A DNA stretch of 64,000 nt from Carpediemonas membranifera. Lineage: Eukaryota; Fornicata. The stretch's first letter is position 1; every line of letters begins with the position of its first letter. The translations under genes and the position numbers were made by a program. The notes under the pieces were generated by a model. It searched no databases. It was not told the DNA's origin and saw only the letters and a program-made list of their open reading frames with translations. Location of the stretch: contig JAHDYR010000038.1 of the NCBI GenBank assembly GCA_019828565.1, forward strand, positions 806,001 through 870,000. Reading direction: 5' to 3'. Below are positions 20,301 to 30,047 of the stretch, one piece after another.

Positions 20301-21308
20301 AGTGGAGACGACCACACGCTGAACCAGTTGATGGCCTTGACGAAGGCGATCTGGAGGAGCATCTTGATCTCCTTGAGCCGGCGCTTGTTGATGGACGTCT
20401 CCTGCTTCATCTCAAACCCGAACAGCTTGATGACCCGCATGCCAGTGAGCGTCTCGTTCGTCGCCTGCACGCGGGCGTCCATAAATGTGCTCAATGCCCT
20501 CCTCTGCTTGGTCAGGATGTTGGCGATGACGGAGTTCACAGGGAGCAAGCAGAACAGGATGGCCAGCCCAATCAGACCCGCCGGCCCGAGCTTGTACACC
20601 AGCATTCCAACGGCGACGGTGAGCTGGTACGGGGCGGACCATGCGATGTGGAGGAACGTCATCAGACGCTCAATGGACTGCGAGTCTGTGAACATAAGGT
20701 TCAGCATGCGGCCGGACGACGATTGGGTGCGGATGGCGTCCGGCAGGCGGAGTGTCTTTCGGAAGACGGCGTGGCCTAGGGCCACCCTGCCCTGCATGCC
20801 CACTCGGGCCACCGTCCAGAAGTAGAGGCCGAGTGTGATTGCCTGGGTGATGTATACGAGCCACAGCCCGGTCGCTATGGCCATGCACTGGAGCACGAGC
20901 TTTGTTGTCCATGACTGCTCGGCCAGCTCGGCGATGTAGTCCGTCCACAAGGGCAGTAGGAGGGCGGGGATGAAGTAGGCCGTGTCGTGGACGAGCTTGG
21001 GGAAGAAGGCGAGCAGCCAGGGCAGCATGAACGACCGGGCGAGGGCGAGGGAGATGCTTTTCCTGCCCTTTTGAGAGTTCCAGGCCTTCTCGAACCTATC
21101 TGTCACATATTGGGCTTCGTATTTGTCCTGGAGCTTGAATGCATCGCTCTCTTGGAGTGGCTATGGTGAGTTGGGGTGGTAGGGCACGAACGTTCCTCCA
21201 GGCGCGGAATATCATCGGATCGACGTGCGCGAACGTCAGAAAGCTGAATATATTGCGTATTGAAGGCTCTGGGTTTGGTCTAAGTCCGTTTGGTGGATCC
21301 TTGGCCAT
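17321..21308 (-). CDS. ABCC-type (MRP-like) full ABC transporter
   Basis: Two exons (21308-21192, then 21160-17321) give about 1,318 aa. The 31-nt intron 21161-21191 (GTTCGT...CTCACCATAG) joins IFRAWRN to PLQESDAFKL in phase 0 and supplies the ATG that the long frame lacks. The layout is TMD1-NBD1-TMD2-NBD2. NBD1 has Walker A GAVGAGKTSLL, signature LSGGQKQR and Walker B IFVFDDPLAAVDAH. NBD2 has Walker A GRTGSGKSTLF, signature LSQGQRQL and Walker B VICLDEATASVD. Both sites keep their key lysines; as often in ABCC proteins, site 1 has D in place of the catalytic glutamate after Walker B (FDDP). It likely exports organic anions or conjugates; substrate unknown. Confidence 0.92.
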
Positions 21309-21666
21309 TATTGGGAGTCTTCGCAACGATGATTCGAATCATGAGTGGCCGTGAGACCCGTTATAGAGGCCATGGAGCCCCAGCCCTCCCTGCTGTCGGA
21401 CGCAGGTCCGCTGGGGGATGCGGTGGGCACGGTGTGATTGACTGTCACAAGGCCATCAAATAAGATCTACTGAGATTTGATTCCATCGAGAGGAGAGGGG
21501 GCGATGAGAGGGGCTGGGCTGAGACGCATGTCGGTGTGTCATAGCGTCCTGATGATGATGTGGTTTCCGGGATGATGTTTGGTCAACGATGGTCAAACAT
21601 TTGCGGAGAACAACTTTCTCTCCAGCACACCAGCACTACCTTCCCTGTAAATACAATTTAATGATT
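21309..21666. other. Intergenic region between ABC transporter and DnaJ genes
   Basis: About 360 bp holding the upstream region of the ABC transporter (minus strand) and the 3' flank of the DnaJ gene. A palindrome GATTCGAATC near 21327 resembles a tRNA B-box, but no cloverleaf can be drawn around it. Nothing else is seen. Confidence 0.35.
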
Positions 21667-22623
21667 TCATTGACGCTTAAACACAGCCTGGAGAGCCTGC
21701 TTCTGGTCCGGCGTGACCGACTCAGGGAAAATCACCGCGAACTCGAGGATGAGATCTCCCCTCATGCCGGGGCTCCGGGACACGGGCATTCCCTCGCCGG
21801 GGACGTGGTAGCGGTAGCCGGGCGGGATCACGGTCGTGACGGGGACCTTGAGCTGGCGGCCGTCGAGCGTCTCCACGGTGATCTTGCAGCCGCACAGCGC
21901 GTTGACGAGGGGCACGTCGAGGCGGTATACGAGGTCGTTCTTCTCCCTCTTGAACGTGGCGTGGGGCTTCTCGACGATCGTAAACACCATGTCCGCGGGC
22001 AGGATGCCGGGTCCTTCGTCGCCCTCGTTGGCAAAGGTGATCTTCGTGCCGGCCTTCCAGCCGGGCTTGACGTCGATCGTCAGGATGGTCTCCTCGTTGG
22101 TGAGGGCCGACCGGTTGGGGGTAAACCGCTTGCGGGTGATCTTGAAGCGCTTCTGGGTGCCGTGGAAGAGCTCTTCGAGGGTGCAGGGGAGGCTCTGCAT
22201 GATGGGGGGCTGCTTCTCAGCCTGACGGGGCCGTCTGAACCCGCCACCGAAGCCGCCAAAGTTAAACGGATCAGGGCCTCCAAAACCACCCATACCGCCA
22301 AACCCGCTGTCATCTCCACCGAGCCCGCCGAAGAACATGGAGAACAGGTCGCGGGGGTCTCGGAAATTCGCATTGAAGGGCTGGCCGGATGGCAAGTCGC
22401 TCTTCAGGCCCTCTTCGCCGTATTTGTCGTAAATCTTCTTCTTCTCTGGGTCTGACAAGACCTGGTACGCCTCGGACACCTTCTTGAACATGTCTTCAGC
22501 TCCAGGCTCCTTGTTTCTGTCGGGATGGAATTTCGCAGCAAGCTTGCGGTATGCCTTCTTGATCTCGGACTCAGAAGCGTCCCTTCCGACTTCTAGGATG
22601 GAATAGTAGTCTGCACCGGCCAT
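21667..22623 (-). CDS. DnaJ/Hsp40 co-chaperone, class B (Sis1/DNAJB1-like)
   Basis: 318 aa from the ATG at 22621-22623. The J domain occupies about residues 4-70 (DYYSILEVGRDASESEIKKAYRKL) with the HPD motif in KFHPDRN, which stimulates Hsp70 ATPase. A glycine/phenylalanine-rich linker follows (GGLGGDDSGFGGMGGFGG). Then come two C-terminal beta-sandwich substrate-binding domains (QSLPCTLEELFHGTQKRFK; DLVYRLDVPLVNALCGCKI) and a dimerisation end. There is no zinc-finger domain, so this is class B (type II), probably cytosolic or nuclear. Length and order are typical for Sis1/DNAJB1. Confidence 0.9.
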   Translation of the reverse strand: MAGADYYSILEVGRDASESEIKKAYRKLAAKFHPDRNKEPGAEDMFKKVSEAYQVLSDPEKKKIYDKYGEEGLKSDLPSGQPFNANFRDPRDLFSMFFGGLGGDDSGFGGMGGFGGPDPFNFGGFGGGFRRPRQAEKQPPIMQSLPCTLEELFHGTQKRFKITRKRFTPNRSALTNEETILTIDVKPGWKAGTKITFANEGDEGPGILPADMVFTIVEKPHATFKREKNDLVYRLDVPLVNALCGCKITVETLDGRQLKVPVTTVIPPGYRYHVPGEGMPVSRSPGMRGDLILEFAVIFPESVTPDQKQALQAVFKRQ

Positions 22624-22833
22624 ATGTTCTTCGTTCGACAAACCGACGCCTCGTCTTGCATGAAAAAATAATGTCCCTTAAATATGCTGTCCTCGAGGTC
22701 GGCAAGGTGGTGAAACTCTTCCATCACGCTCACAAACAGTGTTATTCGCCTTTTCCACCCGATAGTCGACCCATCCGACGCCAGCGCCGTCACCAATCCG
22801 CCTGGTCAAACGAGTTTAATCATACACTCCTAG

Positions 22834-24460
22834 TCATACATTGTCCCCGGCCTCGGCGTTCTCCGTAGTCTTGGTCCCGTCGGAGTCGTATGCCTGGGAC
22901 CTCTCCAGGGCCTCCAGCACCCTGCTACGGGCCTGGCACACGTCGGGCTTCCTTGCCGGGCTCCGTTCAACGCCCCCTGACCGCAGACCCGCGATCTCCT
23001 CGACAAGGGCGGTGACGTGGCCCTCGTGGACCCGGCGCTCTGACTCTATCCGCTTCCGCAGGCTCTGCTGGTCTTCGGTCAGGATTCTGACCTGCACCAG
23101 GGCTCCGGCCAGGTCGTTCTCGGCCTTCTCCGCGCGGCGGGTGACCTCTGCGACCTTATCTGCGGAGTCTGCAGCAATACGGTTGGCCCGACGGGTCTCG
23201 GCCTCGATCTGCTCCCGGGCATCGCCGTCGGCCTCCTGGTGCCGGGCGATCTCCTGCTTGGCCTCCTCCAACGCCTTGGTGACCTCCTCGATCTTACTAC
23301 CGAGCTGTCCGGCCTTCGTGTCCGCCGCAGCAGAGGCATCCTCGAGTCGATGCCGCCAGGTGACGAGCTCGTCCTCCGCCCGCTCCCGCATCGTCGTCTC
23401 CCGCTCCAGCCGCTTCTCGAGCCCGGCTACGGTGTTCCTGAGGGTCATGAGCTGCGCGGTAGTGTCCGCCTTGTCCGTCTCAGCGCCCCGCCTGGTCGCC
23501 TCGAGCCTGCCCTCGAACTCATCCCGGGCCCTCTGCAGCGCCTGCTCCGCCTGCGCGGCCTTGTTCACGGCCTGGTCGCGCTCCTCCTGCAGCGCCATGG
23601 CGTCCTCCTCCAGGGCGTCGACCTGGCCCTGTGCCCTGGAGAGCGAGGCGAGCAGCTCGGCCTGGATCTCCTCGAGCTGGTCCGTGTACGAAGTTCGGTG
23701 TAGGCACTCCTTCCTGAAGCCCTCTATCTCCACCCTCAGCCTCGCGGCCTCGTCTACCGCGGCCTCCCGGTCGGTCATGTCCCGGCTGACCCGCTCCTCG
23801 AGGCCTGCGATCGTCTCGTGCAGGGCCTCGACCTGGCCCCTGCTGTCGCTGAGCTCGGCGTCGAACTCGGCCCGCATGGCCCCCATCCTCGTCTCGTACT
23901 CGCCCAGCGTGCTCTCCAGGACGGCCTCGACACCCTCTGCCCGACTGGCTGAATCCTCCTTGGCCTCCTCGCTGGCCGCCAAAGCCTCCTCCAGGGCCGT
24001 GATCTTGTCCTGTGCCCGCCCCAGCTCGACTCTGGTGCTCTCGAGCTCGGCGCGGAGCTGGGCTGTGTCGTCGTCGACCCCGCCGGAGTAAAGCTGCTCC
24101 ATGATTTGGTTCATGTCCTCTGCCTCCTGGACGAGGCGGGCGTTCTCCTCGGTCAGCTTGGCGATCTTGGCTTCCTTCCGATCGAGCTCGCTCGTCTGAC
24201 GAAGGCGCTGGGACTGAGTGAGACCTTGCGCCTGACTCTTCTCTGCCATCTGTAGAAGGCGTTCAGAGAGATCTGCTTGCTGTTGAACCTTTTGGCACTT
24301 CAATTGCAGCTCTAGAACCTTCCTTTCGAGTGCTTCGTTCGCGTTTGTGAGCTTGTAATTCATATCGGTCAATCTAGGTGAGTGATGGGAGGCATACGAA
24401 CTCTCTGACCTGCTTTGTGTAGGAAGCTTTCAACGAAACAACGTGGGAAGGCAGATTCAT
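22834..24460 (-). CDS. Long coiled-coil protein
   Basis: Two exons (24460-24402, 24373-22834) give 532 aa. The 28-nt intron 24374-24401 (GTTCGT...CTCACCTAG) joins SYTKQVR-E to LTDMNYKLTN in frame and provides an upstream ATG (24458-24460). Almost the entire protein is heptad-repeat coiled coil rich in E, A, R and L, with no other domain visible. The C-terminus is short, serine-rich and non-helical (GGVERSPARKPDV). Proteins of this kind often build cytoskeletal fibres or flagellar structures. I cannot name an orthologue. Confidence 0.65.
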
Positions 24461-24568
24461 GGCGACGAAGATCGTTAAAGCCGATCAAAAATTTCTGATT
24501 GGTCGCCCCCGCTGACCCAGTCCCACTCCATACCCCGCCCCCAAACCCTCTTTACCAATCTAAACTCC

Positions 24569-25124
24569 TCAGTCGTTTCCAGTGAGGGCCATGAGCCCGA
24601 ATGCCCCGAACATCACGTACTTGAGCCAGGGATAGTCATTGAGCGCGATGGTCGCATAACCTAGCTTGGGGAAGTACCCGACGACCCGCCCGATGATCTG
24701 CTCGTCCGTGAGATACTCCATGCGCCGGTCAGTCCGCTGGTAGAGCAGCGTGTCCGCCTCGGGGTTGTTGTCGCCCTTGGTAAGGTACAGCGGCTCGCCG
24801 TCGTCTCTGTGTGAGTGCTGCGGGGGGTGCGTACCCGTGGTGGATCTGATGGACCCGGTGGACGATGGGGATGGGTTGGCCGGGCAGTTTGTACACAACG
24901 ATGTCCCCGATCTCGTAGGGGCGGTCATGTTGGTGCCATAGGAAGAGGAGGTCGCCACGCCAGAAGCCTGGCTCCATCGAGCCGGTCAGGACGACAACAA
25001 TGGGGCTTTCCGTGTCGGTAACGACCTTCAACATGGCCCAGAACATCAGGGCAGATGTTCCAATCATCAAGAGCTTCACTCCCGTGTTTCCGTAGTCCAA
25101 AGACTTCCGCACAAGGGATCCCAT
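24569..25124 (-). CDS. SEC11: Signal peptidase complex catalytic subunit SEC11
   Basis: Two exons (25124-24835, 24806-24569) give 175 aa. The 28-nt intron 24807-24834 (GTACGC...CTCACACAG) joins HRVHQIHHG to [15 protein letters not shown] start at the ATG at 25122-25124, which gives the short cytosolic tail and single membrane anchor ([19 protein letters not shown]) typical of SEC11; an ATG 20 codons upstream is possible. The catalytic residues are all present: Ser49 in TGSMEPGF, His89 in IPIVHRV and Asp109 in TKGDNN. SEC11 cleaves signal peptides from proteins entering the ER, with its active site in the lumen. Confidence 0.95.
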
Positions 25125-25250
25125 GGTTTCGTTCTTTGTTGTCGTGTCGCATTTATGTTCACCATAAATGGCGTGACGTGGCATGATTGAGGGTACCGAC
25201 TCTTCCCTCGCACCCCGCCGCCCGTCCCCTTCCGTCCAGTGATCCCCACC

Positions 25251-26072
25251 CTAGAATCGACCCAGGTGGACCCGGACGTCCGCTGCCCACGACAGCTGGA
25301 TGAGGAAGGGCGTGATGTCGTACAGGGCCGTGTCCGCCTGGTCGCCGTACCACGAGTCGACGAGCAGGCTGTTCTGCTCGAACCTCCGCGTGCAGTACTG
25401 GCTGTTGTCCAGCAGCACCACGTCCCGCATGGTCAGCCCGCCCCTGGCTAGCATGGTGATGTCCTTGGTCAGCCCCGATATGGAGTTCGTACACGACTCG
25501 CGGTACAGCCGTCGGGTCAGGACCCTGTGTACGTCGAGCTTGTCCAGGATCGGGTCCGCGTACTCGGCCTTGGACGCTGTGAACAGCACGAGTGTGTAGT
25601 GCCGGGCCATGTTGAAGAGGAAGTCGTCCAGCCCCGGCCTCTTCATGGCATAGACTGTCGTCGTAGTGCCCTCGTTCAGAACGTGAGAGACGATGTCTGC
25701 CTTCTTCTTATTCTCGTATGATCCCTGGATGAGCGTCTCGTCCAGGTCGAGCACCAGACACTTGCGGCCCGGGGGAAAGGGGAACAGCGGCTCCAGCTGG
25801 CCGAGGGAGTCGCGGGACTTCGACGTGCTGGTCGAAAGCTGCTTCGGTCTCGTAGTAAGGGAGCTGCTGGACGACTCTCCCGTGGACGTGTCCGGGTCAA
25901 CAATTGGGGGGATGATTGGCGTGAGAACGAGCTGATCCACGGGCATCGGCATGCATGCAGGCATCGGCGTTATATCGGTACTGTTATCATCCAGTACGCG
26001 ATTCGAGATGTCTAGATCGTCCGATAAGTCCAGCACGTCCAGATCATCGTCCTCTAAAAAGGTTCCGTCCAT
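25251..26072 (-). CDS. FCP1/SCP-family (CTD phosphatase-like) protein phosphatase
   Basis: 273 aa. An acidic, serine- and threonine-rich N-terminus (about 1-95) leads into the FCP1-homology domain. This carries the acyl-phosphatase motif CLVLDLDETLIQGS (the first D is the nucleophile), KRPGLDDFLFNM, TLVLFTASKAEYADPILDKLD, and motif DVVLLDNSQYC near the C-terminus. This is the small CTD phosphatase/Dullard arrangement, Mg2+-dependent and acting on phospho-Ser of RNA polymerase II CTD or on membrane-linked substrates such as lipin. No membrane segment is seen, which favours the SCP type over Dullard. The DNSQ variant replaces the usual DNSP. Confidence 0.88.
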   Translation of the reverse strand: MDGTFLEDDDLDVLDLSDDLDISNRVLDDNSTDITPMPACMPMPVDQLVLTPIIPPIVDPDTSTGESSSSSLTTRPKQLSTSTSKSRDSLGQLEPLFPFPPGRKCLVLDLDETLIQGSYENKKKADIVSHVLNEGTTTTVYAMKRPGLDDFLFNMARHYTLVLFTASKAEYADPILDKLDVHRVLTRRLYRESCTNSISGLTKDITMLARGGLTMRDVVLLDNSQYCTRRFEQNSLLVDSWYGDQADTALYDITPFLIQLSWAADVRVHLGRF

Positions 26073-26123
26073 TGCTCCGGTCCCGGTTTATCGTATACAT
26101 GGCCATATGTACCACTACGACAC

Positions 26124-27785
26124 TCAGCTCTGGTCGCACAGTCCTACCGACGCTGCCATCACCTCGTACGAGTCCCGGTCCCTGTTGGCCGACTCCCGCA
26201 CCCGCACCAGTCCCAGCCGGCCCAGCTCGGCCAGGGACTCGTAAATTTGGTCCTGGGGCACGCCGTTCTCAGTCATGCGGGCTATGAGGGGCAGGGCAGT
26301 ATCCCTGTCCTTGACCCCGCCCAGGGTGAGGCAATGCCAGGCCGTGGCGACGCAGGGGAACTGACGGAAGCCGAGGACGCCGGGCACCTCGGACCTACGG
26401 CCGGCGGGGGCGTAGAGCTCGGCCACGACGCTCTCTGTGGGCAGCCCGTCGGTAACAGGCGGGGCGGGCAGGAGCAGCAGCCGGGCGACAGTGGTGGCAT
26501 GCCGCAGGATGGGGGTCAGACACTCGGCAAGGTGCTTCCGGGAGGCGCGACCATCGGAATCGCCGCTGAGCACCGCCTCGACCTTGCTCTGCACTGTGTG
26601 AGGCAGGAGCAGCCGTGCGTCCTGGTAGAACTCGGCCACGGTCGCCCTGAGATCATCAACGGGGACCATGCCGGCAGACCCGGACACGAGTGCCCCCACG
26701 TCCCCTGCTGGGTCCGACAGGAGGTAGTAGAAGATGTCTGGGGCGTCACACTTCTCCTTGAGGCGGGGGTAGGCTCTGAGGACGCCCGACACGACGGGTC
26801 TGAGTAGGCCGACCAGTCGGCCCGCGTTCCTCAGTCGGCCAACACTGGACTCGACCTCCGCCTTGGCACACGGGCACCCGGCCTGCAGACCCTGCCCGTG
26901 GTCACGGTCGGTATACGGGGCAGGCTCGGCGTCGAATGACGGCGGGGCCTGGAAGCTGAAGACGACGTCCAGGCGGCGGATCAGGCTGAAGGTAAGCAGA
27001 CGGCGGAGCTTGCTGATGATGGGGGCGCCCTGCTCGTACAGCTTGACGAGCTCGGTGACCTGGCGGTGTGAGACCTTAGCGTATGGGCTCAGATTGGCCA
27101 AGAGATCGCCCAGGGCTGAGGAAGAAACGACTGGGGATGGTATGCAGCACTGGATGACCCAGCTCGGCCTCTGCTGTGTCCTGAGATGCTCTGGGACGAC
27201 CGTGACCACTCTCAGCGGCAGGGTCTTGATGACATCGTAGTAAAGCTCCAAGGACGCGACATGCGGGTCGACCACAACGACCACAGCGAGCGGGTCCATC
27301 CTACTAGCGGCATCCTGGTCGCTGAACCATGCCCCGGGCCGCACGGCCTGCCTGCCCTTGACGAGGGCGTGGAGGTGGGCGGGCGACTCGCACTGGCGGC
27401 CGTCGAGGCCGAGAGCGGTCGCCATGGTGCTGTATACAGACTCCCTGGTGTACTGTGGCGAGAGTACGGCCGAGTGTGGCACGTGGCGGCGGGTGGCGTC
27501 GGCGAGGGCCTGGCAGTGAGCAGTGTGGAATGACATGCCGATGGAGGCCGATCGGGCCGGGAGATCAGTGGGTACTGCCTGCGCTGAGGTCATTGGGAGC
27601 AGCTTTGGGACAGACGTTGCCAGAGATGCGGCGAGCTCGATGATTTGGACTGAAATCAGCGATTCAACGGGAGCTACGACCTTATCTACCATTGAACCGA
27701 TTGCACTCATGTGTTTCGCAAAGATGGCGTCATTAAACTTCCATTCAATGCTGCTGGCTCTCTTGAGCTCGGCGTCGAGGTCCAT
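26124..27785 (-). CDS. Hypothetical protein with probable C-terminal winged helix
   Basis: 553 aa, ATG at 27783-27785. I do not recognise it. The sequence is mostly alpha-helical with a mixed alpha/beta stretch around residues 165-200 (LAVVVVVDPHVASLELYY, LPLRVVTVVPEH). The last 80 residues (VKDRDTALPLIARMTENG, YESLAELGRLGLVRVRES) look like a winged helix, as found at the ends of many complex scaffolds. No signal peptide or membrane segment is seen. Codon use matches the neighbours, and the ORF spans nearly the whole space between the phosphatase and a gene-free gap, so a real gene is likely. Confidence 0.6.
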   Translation of the reverse strand: MDLDAELKRASSIEWKFNDAIFAKHMSAIGSMVDKVVAPVESLISVQIIELAASLATSVPKLLPMTSAQAVPTDLPARSASIGMSFHTAHCQALADATRRHVPHSAVLSPQYTRESVYSTMATALGLDGRQCESPAHLHALVKGRQAVRPGAWFSDQDAASRMDPLAVVVVVDPHVASLELYYDVIKTLPLRVVTVVPEHLRTQQRPSWVIQCCIPSPVVSSSALGDLLANLSPYAKVSHRQVTELVKLYEQGAPIISKLRRLLTFSLIRRLDVVFSFQAPPSFDAEPAPYTDRDHGQGLQAGCPCAKAEVESSVGRLRNAGRLVGLLRPVVSGVLRAYPRLKEKCDAPDIFYYLLSDPAGDVGALVSGSAGMVPVDDLRATVAEFYQDARLLLPHTVQSKVEAVLSGDSDGRASRKHLAECLTPILRHATTVARLLLLPAPPVTDGLPTESVVAELYAPAGRRSEVPGVLGFRQFPCVATAWHCLTLGGVKDRDTALPLIARMTENGVPQDQIYESLAELGRLGLVRVRESANRDRDSYEVMAASVGLCDQS

Positions 27786-28423
27786 TGCGACTCCACAACT
27801 CGGACGGCCGCCCAGTCGAGGGCTTTATACCGCTCATGATGTCTGTCCTGACCCCATGGCCTGGCCCCGACGCCCCCTTGGCCAGATGCCGGGATAGACT
27901 CGAAGCAAGTGGTCTGTGATGTCAAACCACTGAGCCAAAAGGGACCCGGTATTCAACGGGTCAACGCCTGCATACTCCCGCCGATCGCTATAAACGTCAT
28001 GGTGGGCTGTCCTATTGGTTCTCCTCTACCAAGCTTGGGTCCCCGGCACGGGTCTGAATGCGTCAAGGAGGACCCTTCCCTGTCACAGGGTACCGATGGC
28101 TGTATCGTCTTGTGAAGTCATAGGACTTGGCCGCAGGGTTGACTTGGCCTGAGTCAAACTATGGCACTCTTCTGCCGGCTATGATACTGCCAGTCGGGGT
28201 CGACCAAAAGAATGAATCGCTATGTGTTTGACGCTGAGCTCGATCAAGACCCGGTTCCACCTGACAAACCATCAGCGAACCCCGTTGTGGCTCGGCCCGC
28301 GCCCTGACTCAGGGGCCATCCCTCACCCCCTATGATCCTACGATGGCGAGGGATGACTGCATCGATACGATCTCGGGCTAAGGCTGTATTGAGCCAGCAC
28401 TCAAAACTGATTTAACAAACAAC
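27786..28423. other. Intergenic region, no supported gene
   Basis: About 640 bp upstream of the gene at 26124-27785 and downstream of the thioesterase-like gene. A 31-codon plus-strand ORF (28212-28307) reads plausibly but has no neighbour to join and no homology I know. No RNA gene or repeat was found. Confidence 0.35.
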
Positions 28424-29191
28424 TCAGGCGAACCTGGCGACGTGGACGGCCTGGTCGGCGGCGTTGACTCGCTGTGTGACTCCAGCCACAGTCGCCGCCC
28501 GGTCCCGGCTACGAACGAGCCCGTCGATGTTCACCTGCCCCTCGGTCTTGCGAAGGACCTCAATGTGCTCGTGGAAGGTGACGTGGCTCGGCGGGAGGGC
28601 GCCTACGGTGTCGAAGTGGGCCTTGAGCTCATCGAGCAGGTCGTCGTCGGCAAACTTGCCATCAGCAGCGACACTGCCCGGGCGGTGATTGTTGGCAGTC
28701 TTGATGAGAACTGGGTCGATGGGGATGCGGCCGAGGCGCTTGGTCTCGGGGTTCATGCCGACGACTGCGATCTTGACGTAGAACGTCGCCGCGACCTTGC
28801 CGCCGTACTCGATCTGCTGGATCAGGTAGAGACCGGAATCATCGACGTCCGTGACCATGGTCCGGATGCTGAAGGGTCGGTACATGCGGGGCAGCGGGTG
28901 GTCCGAGAGCGAGAGCTGGGCTGATGCAACGACGAAGCCGGTGCCGTTAAAGGCGGTCTTAAGGAGGCCGAACCGGACTAAGAGCTCAGCTCTAGCATAT
29001 TCGAACATCCTCAGGATCCCGGCTTGGCTCAGACGGAGGGAATTATCAACATCGAACCAACCAGCGTACTCGCGCGTCGTGAAGACGGACGACAATGACG
29101 CTGGCCCCTTGAATGTGGCAATGATTACGTGAGCAATCAGACGGAGGAGGTAGGGCAGCATCGAGGAATAAGCTTCGGGTGCTTGACTCAT
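28424..29191 (-). CDS. Hotdog-fold thioesterase-like protein (THEM6/4HBT_2 type)
   Basis: 255 aa with a hydrophobic N-terminus (MLPYLLRLIAHVIIATF). The core REYAGWFDVDNSLRLSQAG...MFEYARAELLVRFGLL resembles the 'D.D.N.H...S.YL..ME.+R' helix of acyl-CoA thioesterases of the THEM6 group. The following strands (FVVASAQLSLSDHPLPRMYRPFSIRTMV, YLIQQIEYGGKVAATFYVKI) fit a hotdog beta-sheet. The aspartate of WFDVD is kept, while the usual histidine of 'NxHxN' is replaced, so activity is uncertain. The likely role, if active, is hydrolysis of acyl thioesters near a membrane. Confidence 0.55.
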   Translation of the reverse strand: MSQAPEAYSSMLPYLLRLIAHVIIATFKGPASLSSVFTTREYAGWFDVDNSLRLSQAGILRMFEYARAELLVRFGLLKTAFNGTGFVVASAQLSLSDHPLPRMYRPFSIRTMVTDVDDSGLYLIQQIEYGGKVAATFYVKIAVVGMNPETKRLGRIPIDPVLIKTANNHRPGSVAADGKFADDDLLDELKAHFDTVGALPPSHVTFHEHIEVLRKTEGQVNIDGLVRSRDRAATVAGVTQRVNAADQAVHVARFA

Positions 29192-29464
29192 CGCTCGCTG
29201 AGCTCGTCAAATTCCAAATCTCAAGATCGCACCCGGCCACTACAGTACTGTAGCCATGTCACACTCCCCACCCCGAACCAGCACCGCCGCTTTCCTGACA
29301 AAATTTCAACGCGCTATCTGACGAAATTTTGTGGCTCAAAACGGCCTCGAAAAATTGGTCCCAAAATTTCGGCACAAAGCATGTCCAATGCGCCTTGCAT
29401 GCGTTAGTTTACAGTGGCTATACCGACCGCGTTCTCCATAGACCCGAGTGCAGACCCCTGTCGA

Positions 29465-30004
29465 TCAGGTCCCAACGACAGAGTAGAACAGGTCGTCGGG
29501 AAGCCGGCCCGTCAGACGCTCATACAGGTCCTCGATGTCGTCGATACACCCGCCCCTGGACTCCGCGATGATGGCCTGCAGCAGGGCCAGGATTGTCCGG
29601 GTCTGACAGACGATAAGACGGGTTCCGGTCCCGTCGAGGAGCTCAAGCAGTCGCTGGCGTATGATCTTACCATCAGTGACATCCATGACAGACTCTGGGG
29701 GCGATAGGTTGTCGTACGGCCCGGTGGCGCTCAGTGGGACATCTGTGAGCGTCTGCTCGATGGGTGGAAGGAGCCCAAGCTCACTGGACATGGCGTAGAT
29801 CGGCCCATAGGGACCGTGTTCGTCATACAGGCCCGGTGGGAGCGGCCTGTGGTACACGATGACGATGCGGGCACGGCCGGGGGCCATTTTAGTGATCATA
29901 TGCAATGAATTGATGTTCATTCGCGTTGGAATGAGAGAAACCATGATATCTGGATCCGGCGTGTAGCTGAAAAGCTCCGGTGGTAGTATCGCCGCACCTT
30001 GCAT
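29465..30004 (-). CDS. Hypothetical protein
   Basis: 179 aa from the ATG at 30002-30004. The frame is open up to 30073 without an ATG, and using it would run into EXO1, whose stop lies 44 bp upstream. The sequence alternates short strands and helices (ARIVIVYHRPLPPG; RLIVCQTRTILALLQAII) and is rich in proline in the middle. No motif, signal or membrane segment is visible. I have no functional suggestion. It is kept as a gene because of its position in a tight row of same-strand genes and its normal codon use. Confidence 0.45.
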   Translation of the reverse strand: MQGAAILPPELFSYTPDPDIMVSLIPTRMNINSLHMITKMAPGRARIVIVYHRPLPPGLYDEHGPYGPIYAMSSELGLLPPIEQTLTDVPLSATGPYDNLSPPESVMDVTDGKIIRQRLLELLDGTGTRLIVCQTRTILALLQAIIAESRGGCIDDIEDLYERLTGRLPDDLFYSVVGT

Positions 30005-30047
30005 CGTTCTCCCCTCCACTCCCAGTCGCTGCGAGTCGTTTACTCCG

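Noticed and set aside
21325-21340. Palindrome GATTCGAATC as a possible tRNA B-box
   Set aside because: Flanking bases do not form a T stem and no A-box lies at a suitable distance.
28212-28307. 31-codon plus-strand ORF in the gap upstream of the gene at 26124
   Set aside because: Too short, no homology, no splice signals to a neighbour, and adjacent genes are on the other strand.
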